Below, one piece after another: positions 24,034 to 33,579 of a DNA stretch of 36,468 nt. A program made the position numbers and the translations under genes. The notes beneath the pieces were generated by a model. That model did no database searches. It was not told where the DNA came from and saw only the letters and a list, made by a program, of their open reading frames with translations. The DNA comes from Bacilli bacterium (GTDB lineage: Bacteria > Bacillota > Bacilli > Paenibacillales > NBRC-103111). Within the stretch, counting starts at the first letter, position 1. The number at the start of each line of letters is the position of its first letter. The stretch is taken from contig JAQBPR010000151.1 of NCBI GenBank assembly GCA_028287395.1, positions 1 through 36,468 of the forward strand, written 5' to 3'.

Positions 24034-25002
24034 CTATCCAACACGTTTAATGATCACATCGCCAATGAAAGTACTAACCACGATCTTAATTTTTTTATCC
24101 GCGTCCCCATAATCCCTCGTTTGTGTCTGTAAATTTTTGAACAAGCCGCTTTCGTAGCGATCTAATACTTTCATATCCGAAATAAACGCGGATGCGATAA
24201 CACATACTTCGACCTGCATATCATTAGGAATAAAAACTTTTAAATCACCGATAAAAGAGGATACATTGATCTTCGTTTCACCCATGGGAATATTCGCCTT
24301 AGTTAAATCGATGACGGTATCGCCAATGAATAAAGAAACATCCAACGGCGCCAAGTCCCAATCATCTTCACCGAAAAAAACATCGCCAATAAAACTGGAA
24401 CGACTGATTTTCCCATTATGGCGATAGTCTTGCGATCCCTTTTTCCAATCATGGTTGGCTTTATTATAAACTTCATCGTAGTATGTTTTACTTTCCTCGC
24501 GAATTTGTTCACCCAAACCGCTATAGTCGGTGCGTCCTTCTTCCTTCATTGCTCTAAATTCATTACGCATTTGTTGTTTCATTGCTTTACGTTCGTGCTT
24601 TCTAATTTTACTATCAACGTATTCCTGTCCCCACCAATCTTCCGCTTTTCTTTTTTGCCTGGGTCCCTTGAATAACACGTTTACACCAAATAAAATTAAC
24701 AGTACAGGAACAATAAATTTGTACATATTCTCGTAACTCAGTCCGTCTACACCCAAATTGTTTAATAGAAAATAGGTGCCGAGAAAAATAACAAACAAGC
24801 TCCAAATGAATGAGCCGCCCCAACTATGTTTATTGTGGATAAAAAGCCCGCGTAAACCAAAATATATAATGATTGTCGGCCAATAGGTGGAGAGGAAGTT
24901 GCCTAAATCAAAAGTCATCCACCCCAATTGGTTTAACATATAAAGTACGCCGATCGCGATCATGCCTAGACCAAATATCAATTTATTAAAAAAACCATTC
25001 AT
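24034..25002 (-). CDS. liaF: LiaF-type membrane inhibitor of the LiaRS system
   Basis: LiaF keeps LiaS inactive in unstressed cells. The N-terminal half has about four TM helices (about 5-25, 30-50, 58-78 and 88-110), a charged linker rich in Lys/Arg/Glu (about 112-205), then a repeat domain in which FIGD-type strands recur (SSFIGDVFFG, LFIGDTVIDL, SSFIGDLKVF, AFISDMKVL, TFIGDVIIKR), the usual C-terminal beta-rich domain. First gene of the operon; GGGAGG precedes the ATG. It is divergent from amt. Confidence 0.9.
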   Translation of the reverse strand: MNGFFNKLIFGLGMIAIGVLYMLNQLGWMTFDLGNFLSTYWPTIIIYFGLRGLFIHNKHSWGGSFIWSLFVIFLGTYFLLNNLGVDGLSYENMYKFIVPVLLILFGVNVLFKGPRQKRKAEDWWGQEYVDSKIRKHERKAMKQQMRNEFRAMKEEGRTDYSGLGEQIREESKTYYDEVYNKANHDWKKGSQDYRHNGKISRSSFIGDVFFGEDDWDLAPLDVSLFIGDTVIDLTKANIPMGETKINVSSFIGDLKVFIPNDMQVEVCVIASAFISDMKVLDRYESGLFKNLQTQTRDYGDADKKIKIVVSTFIGDVIIKRVG

Positions 25003-25175
25003 TTGAAAAACCTCCCATTGTACAGTTTCTGTCTTTATAGTTTATGTTATATCACCAAAACAAAAAAGAGTCGTCGGATGGAAAAGCTTCTCCGCCTTAA
25101 GGAGGAGTTAAAAAACGAGATTGGGAAATTATCCGAACATTTTATTTCCAACGTTACTTTATCTTACATGAATGA

Positions 25176-25205
25176 TTGACATCAATTATCACAGAAACGT
25201 ATAAT
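25176..25205 (+). promoter_or_regulatory. amt promoter with overlapping GlnR/TnrA-like box
   Basis: TTGACA (25176-25181), 18 bases, TATAAT (25200-25205). Overlapping the -35 and spacer is TGACATCAATTATCACA (25177-25193), one mismatch from TGTNA-N7-TNACA. The site covers the promoter, which would suit repression by GlnR. Confidence 0.7.
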
Positions 25206-25260
25206 GTGAGGGTTACAGCTCTTTATTGTTAAGATTATATCATTATGGGAGAGGATTATA

Positions 25261-26556
25261 TTGGATTTAAATCAAGTCTCGAATGGGCTCGATACGATTT
25301 GGGTTGTATTGACAGCCGCAATGATTTTATTAATGGAAGGCGGCTTTGCTTTATTAGAAGCAGGGTTTGTCCGTCAAAAAAATGCAGTCAGCATTATTAT
25401 GAAGGTTTTTGTCGATATCGCCTTCGGTGCGCTCATATTTTATTTCTTCGGTTTTGCTCTTATGTACGGTTTGGATCATTTCGGTTTGATAGGAATGTCA
25501 GGTTTTATGTTACATGGTAATTTGAACCATTTGGTTACGAATATCTCCCATGACACCTATTGGCTATTTCAATGTGCGTTTGTTATTGCTGTTATTTCTA
25601 TCGTCTCTGGCGCAGTTGCCGAACGAATTCATTTCCGCGCTTATATTCTTTATACGATTGCGATGACCGGTTTAATTTATCCGATTGCCGGACATTGGGT
25701 ATGGAGTGCTGGTGGTTGGCTCAGTAAACTAGGTATGATAGATTTTGCTGGTTCTGCAGTTATCCATGCTTTAGGAGGCTTCTCAGCCTTGGCAGCTGCG
25801 ATATTTATTGGACCGCGAATTGGTAAATTCAATGAAGATGGCTCGGCCAATATCGTCCCGCCCTCTAACTTGCCGCTTGCATCAGTAGGCGCCTTCATCC
25901 TTTGGTTTGGCTGGTTCGGCTTTAACTCGGGCAGTACTTTAAGCGCAACGAATACTTCAATTGGCCACATTGCAGTGACAACCATGCTCGCGGCTGCGGC
26001 GGGTGGCGCAGCTTGCATTCTTTTCACGATGTTTCGCTATCAAAAAGCGGATCCACCTATGGTCATTAATGGAGCATTAGCCGGACTAGTCGGGATCACA
26101 GCAGGCTGCGCTTTCGTGTCTGACAATGCGGCGATCCTTATTGGAGCTGTTTGTGGAATTGCTATGGTATTTGCTACTGAGTTTTTGGAATCCAGAAAAA
26201 TTGATGACCCCGTAGGTGCTTTCCCCGTCCATGGAATTAGCGGTTCCATTGGCACATTATGTGTCGGTTTGTTCGCAGAAAAGGGCTTTTCCGGCACTTA
26301 TGGCCAAGGTTATTATGGTTTGTTTTATGGCGGTGGGTGGAAGTTATTAGGCATACAAGCCTTGGGATTACTTACCGTTTGTATTTGGGGCTTCGTGCTA
26401 ACATGGCTATTCCTCAAACTAATCCGCCTTTTCACGAGCGTGCGTGTCAGCCGAGATGAGGAATTAATTGGACTTGACGTAGGAATACACGGTGTTCCTG
26501 CCTACAGCCAAGAGCACAATTTCATTGAACTCAGTCAAATAAAAATAGACAAATAG
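25261..26556 (+). CDS. amt: Ammonium transporter (Amt family)
   Basis: An 11-TM ammonium channel of the Amt/MEP/Rh family. Landmarks are GGFALLEAGFVRQKN near the N-terminus, FVIAVISIVSGAVAERI, the GHWVWSAGGWL pore region, FAGSAVIHALGGFSALAAA, FGWFGFNSGS, and GAFPVHGISGSIGTL with the twin-histidine-type His. The length of 431 is normal. The start is TTG at 25261 with GGGAGAGG upstream. No PII (glnK/nrgB) gene follows; a terminator comes next, so this is a lone amt. The promoter carries a nitrogen-regulator-like site. Confidence 0.95.
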   Translation: MDLNQVSNGLDTIWVVLTAAMILLMEGGFALLEAGFVRQKNAVSIIMKVFVDIAFGALIFYFFGFALMYGLDHFGLIGMSGFMLHGNLNHLVTNISHDTYWLFQCAFVIAVISIVSGAVAERIHFRAYILYTIAMTGLIYPIAGHWVWSAGGWLSKLGMIDFAGSAVIHALGGFSALAAAIFIGPRIGKFNEDGSANIVPPSNLPLASVGAFILWFGWFGFNSGSTLSATNTSIGHIAVTTMLAAAAGGAACILFTMFRYQKADPPMVINGALAGLVGITAGCAFVSDNAAILIGAVCGIAMVFATEFLESRKIDDPVGAFPVHGISGSIGTLCVGLFAEKGFSGTYGQGYYGLFYGGGWKLLGIQALGLLTVCIWGFVLTWLFLKLIRLFTSVRVSRDEELIGLDVGIHGVPAYSQEHNFIELSQIKIDK

Positions 26557-26570
26557 TTTTTCGACATATA

Positions 26571-26612
26571 AAACCCCCTTGCTTAGGTTCAAAACCGAGA
26601 CAAGGGGGTTTT
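26571..26612. terminator. Bidirectional rho-independent terminator
   Basis: AAACCCCCTTG (26571-26581) pairs with CAAGGGGGTTTT (26601-26612) between the convergent amt and the next gene. Confidence 0.9.
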
Positions 26613-26614
26613 AC

Positions 26615-26992
26615 TTAATTAAATTCTTGGTCCATATCATCCGATAATTTGATCAAATCGTGCGGCTGAGATTCATTCAGAATCGTCCTTGCCTGCTCAA
26701 TTTCACTGCGTATTTGTTTAACCTGCTCCATCGGTTTGCGCACATAATGAATATATTCGACAGCGATATGATGATCCGGTTTTTTCCCGGAAAGCATCTT
26801 GCGTAAAGGTGACATCGACTGGTACGCTCTTTCTTCCATCATTCTTTTCTTTTCATATCGTTCCACCATCTGCATGATTTCCGCCATCTGGTGCTCTCTT
26901 TTATTAATATACGTTTCTAAAAAGGGATAAACATCCGCAGCTTTCCGTTTTACCATAGGGTTCAAACTCCTTGTCGACACCGCATCATGCAT
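26615..26992 (-). CDS. Small charged helical protein, unknown function
   Basis: No family recognised. A 125-residue soluble protein rich in Lys, Arg, Glu, Met and Gln, predicted mostly helical, with heptad-like stretches at about 30-60 and 85-108 and a basic patch PLRKMLSGKKPDHH in the middle. Two starts are possible: ATG 26992 (AGGTG 7 bases upstream) and ATG 26956 (AAGGAG 10 bases upstream, giving MVKRKAADVYP). It is alone between amt and the chemotaxis receptor, both of which are separated from it by terminator or gap. Confidence 0.65.
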   Translation of the reverse strand: MHDAVSTRSLNPMVKRKAADVYPFLETYINKREHQMAEIMQMVERYEKKRMMEERAYQSMSPLRKMLSGKKPDHHIAVEYIHYVRKPMEQVKQIRSEIEQARTILNESQPHDLIKLSDDMDQEFN

Positions 26993-27072
26993 GGTATATC
27001 ACCTATCCTTAAATGTAAACTATCATTACACTCTATAGTGTACTACATTCCAAGTCACTTGAAAATATTTTT

Positions 27073-28461
27073 TTACACAAGCACCAAATCTATCCCAATG
27101 ACTCCAACCGGGCGGCCACTTTCATCAATAATTGCTTTGGACATAGAAATACAAGGTTTTTTCGTAATGGCAGAAACATATTCAGGCGAGACAAATAGTT
27201 GTCCAGACATCGCTTGTTTCCACCAATCTCTTCCCTTTGCATTCATTAGGCCAGCTTTAGGTTCTGAAAAAATAAAACTACCATCGGAACGATTTGACCA
27301 GATAGCCTCAATTCCGCTTGTTTTATTTAAAGTATATTTGAGTAAGGTTTCATGCTTAATCGCATCTAAAGTAAGAATATCCTGTTGATTAACAAGATTA
27401 GACAGCAGTTCTTTCATAGGCTCTAGCTGGCCAACCGATTTGGCTCCCGAGCTTTCCAAGCCAATAGATCGAATCGATTCGTATAATTCACCTGACGTAG
27501 ATTCCAAATCTTGATTAATTTGCGTGAGACGGTTAACCTGCTTACGCTGCAGCTCCATCCTCTCTAGCGTTTCTTCTACACTATTAATCGTACTGCCAAC
27601 TAGCTCGACTACATTAGCTAGCATAAAAGTGGCATTTTCCATTAAGCCGGACTGCTGCTTACTTGCATCTGTAGTTGTAACGACAATACTATTCACTTGA
27701 GTAATTCGTTGAAAAATAAGATCGATTTTGTCCTTCATTACTTTCATTTCAGAAATACCTTGTTGGACAGCTTTACGTTCTTCACTAACTGCCGATACAA
27801 CTTGCGCTACACCATATTCAATTGAAGTCAAAATGGATGAGGAGCGTGTAACCGCATCATTACTCTGCTCTGCCAGCTTTTTAATTTCCCGAGCGACAAC
27901 TGCAAAGCCCCGACCATTTTCCCCTGCGCGTGCAGCCTCAATTGAAGCATTCAAAGCTAATAACGACGTCTGAGAAACAACATCGCGAATAAAGCTGTTA
28001 ATATCTTCGATCTTTGCTGTATGAACACTTAATTCGCCAATACGTTCCTGCATGTGATCATGGTTAGTATGCATTTGGTTCATCACTCGGTCCGTATTAT
28101 CTAAAGCTCGACAAACATCGATTACGGCTTCCGTTGTTTCCTTGCTTTCTTTACTCATAATGATAGAAGAATTCATAATTTGTTCCGCCGCTGCAGAGAC
28201 TTGCTGCATAGAAGAGAAGGATTCTTCTATTTGAATAAGCGCTTGTTGGCTTTTGGTTCTTAAATGCTGTTCCTCTATAGTCGAAGAATCTGCAATTTCC
28301 GTTAACTTTAAGATAGATGCATTTACTTCTTCCACAACCGCGACTAGTCGATCTGCAACGACTTGTGATTCATTAACAAATTCTTGGATCTTTTCTGTTG
28401 AAGAATCCACTAAATTTTTTTCTTTATTTTCAACGTTAAAAATACTCCATTTTTTCCTCAT
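27073..28461 (-). CDS. Soluble methyl-accepting chemotaxis protein with C-terminal Cache-like domain
   Basis: The centre is a canonical MCP signalling hairpin (about 155-205: [18 protein letters not shown] then [18 protein letters not shown]), flanked by long coiled coils with adaptation-helix character. There is no transmembrane helix or signal peptide. The C-terminal 100 residues (about 360-462: [49 protein letters not shown]) look like half of a Cache sensor domain, which is normally outside the cell and N-terminal. Here it is C-terminal and, with no membrane anchor, cytoplasmic. The ligand is unknown. The ribosome site at ATG 28461 is weak. Confidence 0.85.
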   Translation of the reverse strand: MRKKWSIFNVENKEKNLVDSSTEKIQEFVNESQVVADRLVAVVEEVNASILKLTEIADSSTIEEQHLRTKSQQALIQIEESFSSMQQVSAAAEQIMNSSIIMSKESKETTEAVIDVCRALDNTDRVMNQMHTNHDHMQERIGELSVHTAKIEDINSFIRDVVSQTSLLALNASIEAARAGENGRGFAVVAREIKKLAEQSNDAVTRSSSILTSIEYGVAQVVSAVSEERKAVQQGISEMKVMKDKIDLIFQRITQVNSIVVTTTDASKQQSGLMENATFMLANVVELVGSTINSVEETLERMELQRKQVNRLTQINQDLESTSGELYESIRSIGLESSGAKSVGQLEPMKELLSNLVNQQDILTLDAIKHETLLKYTLNKTSGIEAIWSNRSDGSFIFSEPKAGLMNAKGRDWWKQAMSGQLFVSPEYVSAITKKPCISMSKAIIDESGRPVGVIGIDLVLV

Positions 28462-28557
28462 GGTTATTCATCCCTATTCGAGTGTCATTTTTGTTAACAT
28501 TATACCGAATACCAGCAATAAAAACTATGACAATTCTATCAAATTTCCTAACAAATA

Positions 28558-28598
28558 ATAAAAATCCGATTTTGGGTTTAAAAAACCCGAAATCGGAT
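28558..28598 (-). terminator. Terminator of the 41-residue protein gene
   Basis: On the minus strand ATCCGATTT..AAATCGGAT with an inner GGGTTT/AACCC stem is followed by TTTTTATT. It lies 30 bases after the small-gene stop. Confidence 0.8.
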
Positions 28599-28627
28599 GA
28601 ATTTGTCGTCATCTAATGAGCGTTTAT

Positions 28628-28753
28628 TTATTTGTATTTCATATTTTTCCCACTTGTATTCATCGGTTTTTGCGAGTCGACTTTTACGTTCTTGGAATCA
28701 ACTTCTCCGGTTGTTTCAGCATTATTATTTGATCCATTTTTGTTTTTTGCCAT
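28628..28753 (-). CDS. 41-residue hydrophilic protein, possibly spore-related
   Basis: ATG at 28753 is preceded by an excellent ribosome site (GGGGAGGTG), and the frame runs 41 codons to TAA at 28628, followed by its own terminator. The product is very polar (Asn, Lys, Ser, Thr, Gly; MAKNKNGSNNN at the start) with no hydrophobic segment, the composition of small acid-soluble or stress-type proteins of spore formers. I cannot assign it to a named family. Confidence 0.65.
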   Translation of the reverse strand: MAKNKNGSNNNAETTGEVDSKNVKVDSQKPMNTSGKNMKYK

Positions 28754-28812
28754 GTTGGTTAATCACCTCCCCTTCACATCGCTATTATTTGAATCAAAAT
28801 CATTTTTTATGC

Positions 28813-28862
28813 AAAAAAAACCTTGTGCGTACAGATTTTCAAGATCTGTCCAGCATAAGGCT
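28813..28862 (-). terminator. Terminator of the 3D-domain gene
   Basis: On the minus strand CCTTATGC..ACAGAT pairs with ATCTGT..GCACAAGG, followed by eight T. Confidence 0.8.
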
Positions 28863-28873
28863 TTTGATGTCAC

Positions 28874-29524
28874 TTATAATTCTATTTTCATTGTCGGCGG
28901 CTGTTGCGAAAATGCTTTAACTTCATTTAAACGATCCAGCATCACTTCGGTAACTTTACCGTCGCCTTTCTTTAGCACATACACCTTAACGTTCTTTTTA
29001 CCCCATTTGGCATAAACTTCTTTTTTGTTTAAAAAGTAAAGGTCAATTTTATTGCCTTTTATCGCGCTTCCGGTATCCGCTACTACGCCATAACCATAGC
29101 CGGGAATATAAAGCAGTGTACCCATTGGAAATACTTTGGGATCGGCAGCAATCGTGGAAACAATGCCTTTTCTGACCTTAACCCCGGAATAAGTAATTCC
29201 ATATTGCGGATGATTCGGACTTTTCCCCGTCGATTCTTTGCCTGCTGTATAGCCCGTAGCGATTACTTCTACGGATTCAAATTCGTCGAGATAAGATATA
29301 GGCTTTAATCCCTCTGTCTTTTCGTTCGAGCGAGTTCGAATGGTTTGCTGTACAGATTTAAATGGAGTATCAGCAACCGCTAATGGTTTATCCACTGTAT
29401 TCGTCGTCCTGCTTTGGTCGATGGTTGCAGGTTGGCTGTTCACCAGTTTTGCACAAAAGACTAAAGTCACTAACATGGCAAACAGATGCAGCCCTTTCAT
29501 TTGGCTAATCATCATAGGTATCAT
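28874..29524 (-). CDS. 3D-domain exported protein (YuiC/stationary-phase survival-like)
   Basis: The N-terminus (about 5-30, [20 protein letters not shown]) is a signal or anchor. The C-terminal 110 residues form a 3D (three-Asp) domain, a double-psi barrel related to MltA-type lytic transglycosylases: [62 protein letters not shown] with the conserved Asp residues. At 216 residues it matches YuiC of B. subtilis in size and layout. Likely a peptidoglycan hydrolase in stationary phase. GGGGGAGGG precedes the ATG. Confidence 0.85.
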   Translation of the reverse strand: MIPMMISQMKGLHLFAMLVTLVFCAKLVNSQPATIDQSRTTNTVDKPLAVADTPFKSVQQTIRTRSNEKTEGLKPISYLDEFESVEVIATGYTAGKESTGKSPNHPQYGITYSGVKVRKGIVSTIAADPKVFPMGTLLYIPGYGYGVVADTGSAIKGNKIDLYFLNKKEVYAKWGKKNVKVYVLKKGDGKVTEVMLDRLNEVKAFSQQPPTMKIEL

Positions 29525-29611
29525 TGAATTAGAACCCTCCCCCTACTAGCAAAGGATGTCCAATTCGGGTGGGAATTATACCTTTGAACCCGCTCTGTAG
29601 AATGAACTCAT

Positions 29612-29634
29612 AAAAGCAACTGCCTTAGCTGCTC
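29612..29634 (-). terminator. Weak candidate terminator of thrS
   Basis: On the minus strand AGCAGCT, loop, AGTTGCTTTTAT just after thrS. The stem has one mismatch and a short T-run. Confidence 0.4.
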
Positions 29635-29660
29635 AGTCAGTTTTAGCACTAACTCTGCAA

Positions 29661-31607
29661 TTAATTACCTTCTGTTTTTTTAGTGCGAATTTCTTCATTA
29701 ATTAAACCAATGGTGTTTTCAATGCTGTGTGAGCCAAGGTCACCCGTGCCTCGTCTACGAACAGAAAAAGCACCCGCATTTACTTCATTTTCTCCGACAA
29801 CAAGCATAAACGGAATTTTTTCTAATTGCGCTTCGCGTATTTTATAACCAAGCTTCTCATTACGATGATCGGCCTCTGCACGAATACCTGCTGCCAGCAA
29901 TTTATCGGTAACTTCCTTAACATAACTCTCAAATGCAGTTGAGACTGGAATCACGCGTGCTTGAACGGGTGAAAGCCACGTCGGTAACGCTCCAGCAAAA
30001 TTCTCCAACAAATAAGCCGTCATCCGTTCCATTGTACTGATAATCCCACGATGAATAACGACAGGACGGTGCTTTTGGCCATCTTCGCCAACATACTCCA
30101 GCTCAAAACGTTCTGGAAGCAAGAAATCCAATTGCGCAGTGGACAGAGTTTCCTCTTTTTTCAACGCTGTTTTTATTTGCACATCCAGCTTTGGACCATA
30201 AAACGCAGCCTCTCCAATGGCTTCATAGTAAGGTAATCCGAGTTCATCGACTACCTCACGCAGCATGCGTTGAGACATTTCCCACATGGCATCATCCGGA
30301 AAATATTTTTCTTTGTCAGCCGGATCACGATAAGATAAGCGGAAACGATATTCCTTGATTCCGAAATCCTCATAAACCTGACGGATTAGTTGGATTACAC
30401 GAGCAAATTCTTCTTTAATTTGATCGGGACGACAAAAAATATGCGCATCATTTAATGTCATTGCACGAACACGATGTAAGCCAGTTAGCGCACCCGACAT
30501 TTCATAGCGATGCATCGTTCCTAATTCAGCAATCCGCATGGGCAAGTCGCGATAGCTATGCATTTCATTCTTGTACACCATCATATGATGCGGACAATTC
30601 ATAGGACGAAGCACAAGCTCTTCATTATCCATCTGCATCGGTGGAAACATATCGTCTTTATAATGATCCCAGTGTCCCGATGTTTTATACAATTCAACGT
30701 TAGCAAGCACTGGCGTATAAACATGCTGATAGCCGAGTTTTTCTTCTAAATCGACAATATAGCGCTCCATAGTTCGGCGCAGTTTGGCTCCAGCCGGAAG
30801 CCATAGAGGTAAACCTTGTCCTATCTCCCTAGAAAAAGCAAACATTTTCAATTCGCGCCCCAGCTTGCGGTGATCACGTTTTTTGGCTTCCTCTAATAAC
30901 ATCAAATGCTCGTCTAATTGCGCTTTTTTAGGAAAAGCCGTGCCATAAATACGCTGAAGCATTTTATTGTTCGAATTACCGCGCCAGTAGGCTCCAGCCA
31001 CACTCAACAATTTAAACGCCTTAATCCGTCCTGTTGACGGTAAATGAGGGCCACGACATAAATCAAAAAATTCGCCTTGATCATAAATCGTTATCACAGA
31101 ATCTGCTGGCAAATCGTTAATTAGCTCCAACTTCAAAGGATCTTCAAGCTCGCCGAATATGCGCAGCGCCTCTTCACGACTTACGACACGATGAGATATT
31201 GCTAAATTCTCCTGAACGATTCGTTCCATTTCGCGCTCAATTTTTGCCAGATCTTCCGAAGATAGCGGAGTTGCCAAATCGATATCATAATAAAAACCAT
31301 CTTCTATGACAGGGCCTATTCCAAGCTTTACTTCCTTGTTACCATAAATTCGTTTAATCGCTTGGGCCAATAAATGCGCTGTACTGTGGCGATAAACTTC
31401 AAGACCCGCCTCACTATCCAACGTGACGATTTCAACTTTTGCATCCGCTTCTATTGAGGTGCTTAAATCCACCGTTTTACCATTTATTTTCCCCGCTACT
31501 GCATTTTTTTTCAAGCCTGGACTGATTGATTCAGCTACCTGCTCCATGGTCGTGCCTTGTTCATATTCACGTACTGCGCCATCCGGAAAAGTTACCTTTA
31601 CTGCCAT
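29661..31607 (-). CDS. thrS: Threonyl-tRNA synthetase
   Basis: Charges tRNA-Thr. Domains in order: TGS (1-62), the editing domain with [13 protein letters not shown] and [12 protein letters not shown], the class II catalytic core with the zinc ligands Cys in [11 protein letters not shown], His in LNDAHIFC and His in [10 protein letters not shown], motif 3 near the last, and the anticodon-binding domain (about 540-640: [25 protein letters not shown]). The 648-residue length is typical. AAGGAGGATG precedes the ATG. Controlled by the T-box leader just upstream; ytxC lies behind it, as in other Bacillales. Confidence 0.97.
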   Translation of the reverse strand: MAVKVTFPDGAVREYEQGTTMEQVAESISPGLKKNAVAGKINGKTVDLSTSIEADAKVEIVTLDSEAGLEVYRHSTAHLLAQAIKRIYGNKEVKLGIGPVIEDGFYYDIDLATPLSSEDLAKIEREMERIVQENLAISHRVVSREEALRIFGELEDPLKLELINDLPADSVITIYDQGEFFDLCRGPHLPSTGRIKAFKLLSVAGAYWRGNSNNKMLQRIYGTAFPKKAQLDEHLMLLEEAKKRDHRKLGRELKMFAFSREIGQGLPLWLPAGAKLRRTMERYIVDLEEKLGYQHVYTPVLANVELYKTSGHWDHYKDDMFPPMQMDNEELVLRPMNCPHHMMVYKNEMHSYRDLPMRIAELGTMHRYEMSGALTGLHRVRAMTLNDAHIFCRPDQIKEEFARVIQLIRQVYEDFGIKEYRFRLSYRDPADKEKYFPDDAMWEMSQRMLREVVDELGLPYYEAIGEAAFYGPKLDVQIKTALKKEETLSTAQLDFLLPERFELEYVGEDGQKHRPVVIHRGIISTMERMTAYLLENFAGALPTWLSPVQARVIPVSTAFESYVKEVTDKLLAAGIRAEADHRNEKLGYKIREAQLEKIPFMLVVGENEVNAGAFSVRRRGTGDLGSHSIENTIGLINEEIRTKKTEGN

Positions 31608-31637
31608 TTTAATTCATCCTCCTTGTTAATTTAAACG

Positions 31638-31920
31638 CAAAAAAAACGCCTCTCTCCTCAAGGGACGAGTGCGTTCAGCTCGTGGTTCCACCCTACTTCA
31701 ATTCGCTATTTGCACGAATCCTCAGGCATTCTTTAACGAGAATGAACCGGCGAATTCTACTTGTATGCTTTCCATGAGGAATGCAAGGTTCAAGCTCGCT
31801 GCTACAAAGGGGTAAATTATTATTAAGCTCGGAAGGAGATTTCAGCCAAGTCTCCTATCTCTGAACCGTTTAACAATAACTCATGGCTTTGATCGTTGCC
31901 TTACTACATCTATTTGCTTG
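31638..31920 (-). promoter_or_regulatory. T-box riboswitch leader of thrS
   Basis: The signature T-box AGGGTGGAACCACG is at 31694-31681 on the minus strand, directly before a terminator hairpin whose stem ends in GCG with a run of eight T (31638-31676). Upstream, GGAGACTTGG..AAATCTCC is a Stem I-like helix and TTGAACCTTGC carries an ACC that could be the threonine specifier (inference). Uncharged tRNA-Thr would stabilise the antiterminator and turn on thrS. Confidence 0.92.
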
Positions 31921-31926
31921 TTCTTT

Positions 31927-31955
31927 ATTATAATGACCTCATGGCTTTTGGTCAA
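31927..31955 (-). promoter_or_regulatory. thrS promoter, overlapping the ytxC stop
   Basis: On the minus strand TTGACC (31955-31950), 17 bases, TATAAT (31932-31927). The -35 overlaps the last codons of ytxC. Confidence 0.85.
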
Positions 31956-32872
31956 GTATAGCGTTGCTTTTGGACAACCCGTTCGCCCAAAATCGGATTG
32001 CACTGCCTGCAATAATCGCAGATCTGTACTCTATTTTCAAAAATTTGCATAATCGTTTGAATAATTTGTACCTCAGGCTCTCGTGTATGGATGAATATTT
32101 GCTGCGGCGCAACCGAAATAAGTGTACTCACAACCAGATCCTCAAAGTTAAAATCTTGATCTAATATTTCCACTTTAAAGGTATCATCAGCGGCACTTAT
32201 ATCCATAGGGGTCATCTGTTCATTGTATAACGCAAACTCGTGGCCGCCTTTATGCATCAAATGTACCGCTGGAATTTTGGCTTCTTGAATAAATACAAAA
32301 TATTTTAACAAGGCAATAAACTCCTGATATTGTTTATCCATTAAAAATTCATCCACCGCATATTCAACCACTTCACGAAGTTCTTCCTTATAGGGCTGAA
32401 GGCGAAATTTCAGAAAACCCTCGACATTGAGAATAGGACTCTTTTTAAAAAAAATTTTAATTTCATTGGATATCGTTATACGGCGTCTAATACGGCTATG
32501 ATCAGCTACATAAAGCGTATCGTTTTCCTCGTTGAGCATCTGATTGGTATAAGCCAGAATTTTATTCATTTCTGCTTCGCTTTCGTAAGCAAATTCATTG
32601 CGTATTAAATGTTTCAAAAGGTTAAGCTCCTCGATACGAAGAATATGGTCGGCTAAGGCACAAGCCAAAATTTCACTTATTTCTACCCTTTCCGAATGCT
32701 TCCAGCTTTGAGTTAACGTATTTAAACACTGAATTTCTGTAAAATGAGGAAACACTTCATAAACGATTTTAACTTTATGTAAAAGCGGCTTCATTTGAAC
32801 AAGCAAGCGCTGCTTTAACTGCAGCATCGCTTCTTCAGAAGGCATCATGAACGTTAGCTTTAAATAATCCAA
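31952..32872 (-). CDS. ytxC: YtxC-like sporulation protein
   Basis: A 306-residue soluble protein of the YtxC family, named as a putative sporulation protein and regularly found next to thrS in Bacillales. Recognised by the context and the family-like sequence (YKEELREVVEYAVDEFLMDKQYQEFIALLKYFV and the DEFNFEDL-type region near 245). The C-terminus has CDYCRQC, a possible metal site. The start is TTG at 32872 after AAGGGAGCGGG. Its biochemical role is unknown. The stop overlaps the thrS -35. Confidence 0.85.
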   Translation of the reverse strand: MDYLKLTFMMPSEEAMLQLKQRLLVQMKPLLHKVKIVYEVFPHFTEIQCLNTLTQSWKHSERVEISEILACALADHILRIEELNLLKHLIRNEFAYESEAEMNKILAYTNQMLNEENDTLYVADHSRIRRRITISNEIKIFFKKSPILNVEGFLKFRLQPYKEELREVVEYAVDEFLMDKQYQEFIALLKYFVFIQEAKIPAVHLMHKGGHEFALYNEQMTPMDISAADDTFKVEILDQDFNFEDLVVSTLISVAPQQIFIHTREPEVQIIQTIMQIFENRVQICDYCRQCNPILGERVVQKQRYT

Positions 32873-33209
32873 TTTTACCCGCTCCCTTCCATTCTCAACC
32901 GAGGTGAAAACAATTCTTTTTAAGTATATGGCTTAGGGAATACATATATACAAACAACAAATTGGCAATAGCATAAATCAAACAAACCTCTCCCGTAACA
33001 TCGAGAATTTTTCCATTATTCCGATTTACTAATTTATAATTGCCAGTGGTAATTCCGGTGATATCACCTTAAGCTGCATTTATTTATTCGTCACAAACAT
33101 CGTTAATACAATTATTGAATCTAATAACTTTATGTATAGTAGCTTTCGAATAATATAATATAGTATACTAGAGGCTGAGATATTATAGCTTTAAAGGGGA
33201 GAATGTATT
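32873..33209. other. Intergenic region with a 12-bp palindrome
   Basis: No convincing gene in these 337 bases between divergent ytxC and the HxlR gene. It contains a perfect palindrome GGTGATATCACC at 33057-33068 and, at the right end, the HxlR gene's promoter and operator candidate. Confidence 0.5.
33154..33170 (+). promoter_or_regulatory. HxlR gene promoter -10 and candidate operator
   Basis: TATAAT at 33154-33159 is followed directly by the palindrome TAGTATACTA at 33161-33170, over the expected transcription start. This geometry suits autorepression by the HxlR protein. The -35 is poor. Confidence 0.5.
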
Positions 33210-33557
33210 ATGAGTATAAAAGAAACCAACATCAATAATTACATTCCAAAAATTCCAGATATCATTGAGTGTCGAATTGAAAAAACACTTGCCGTTATCG
33301 GCGGTAAATGGTCCTTTTTTGTTATTCGCGAATTATTTGAAGGAATTAGACGCTTCGGAGAACTTCAGCGGCAAATAAAGGGGGTTAGCCCCAAAGCATT
33401 AACAGACACCTTACGTCATTTAGAAGAACAAGGCTGCTTGGAAAGAGAAGCTTTTCCTACTGTGCCAGTAACCGTTCAGTATAAATTAACACCCAAAGGC
33501 GAAGATTTACATCAAATTTTAGCAGAAATGAAGCTTTGGGCTGCGAAATGGACTTAA
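33210..33557 (+). CDS. HxlR family winged-helix transcriptional regulator
   Basis: A 115-residue HxlR protein: CRIEKTLAVIGGKWSFFVIREL (about 21-42), RRFGELQRQIKGVSPKALTDTLRHLEEQG-type recognition region, and TVPVTVQYKLTPKGEDL. Members such as YodB, CatR and HypR sense quinones, aldehydes or disulfide stress, often through an N-terminal Cys; Cys21 here is in that place. They commonly control flavin reductases and oxidoreductases, and an FMN reductase gene with a matching AGTAA/TTACT-rich operator starts at 36347. GGGGAGAATG precedes the ATG. Confidence 0.92.
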   Translation: MSIKETNINNYIPKIPDIIECRIEKTLAVIGGKWSFFVIRELFEGIRRFGELQRQIKGVSPKALTDTLRHLEEQGCLEREAFPTVPVTVQYKLTPKGEDLHQILAEMKLWAAKWT

Positions 33558-33579
33558 AATAGTTTCTCGAAAACTACGA

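Noticed and set aside
25088..25108. Palindrome around CCTTAAGG between liaF and amt as a LiaR operator
   Set aside because: Does not resemble the known LiaR/VraR sites; could equally be a weak hairpin, so no call was made.
25206..25218. TGTGAGGGTTACA as a second GlnR/TnrA box at amt
   Set aside because: The half-sites are separated by 3 rather than 7 bases, so it does not meet the consensus.
28632..29015. Plus-strand open frames over the small gene and 3D-domain terminator
   Set aside because: They run antisense through two terminators and the well-supported minus-strand genes.
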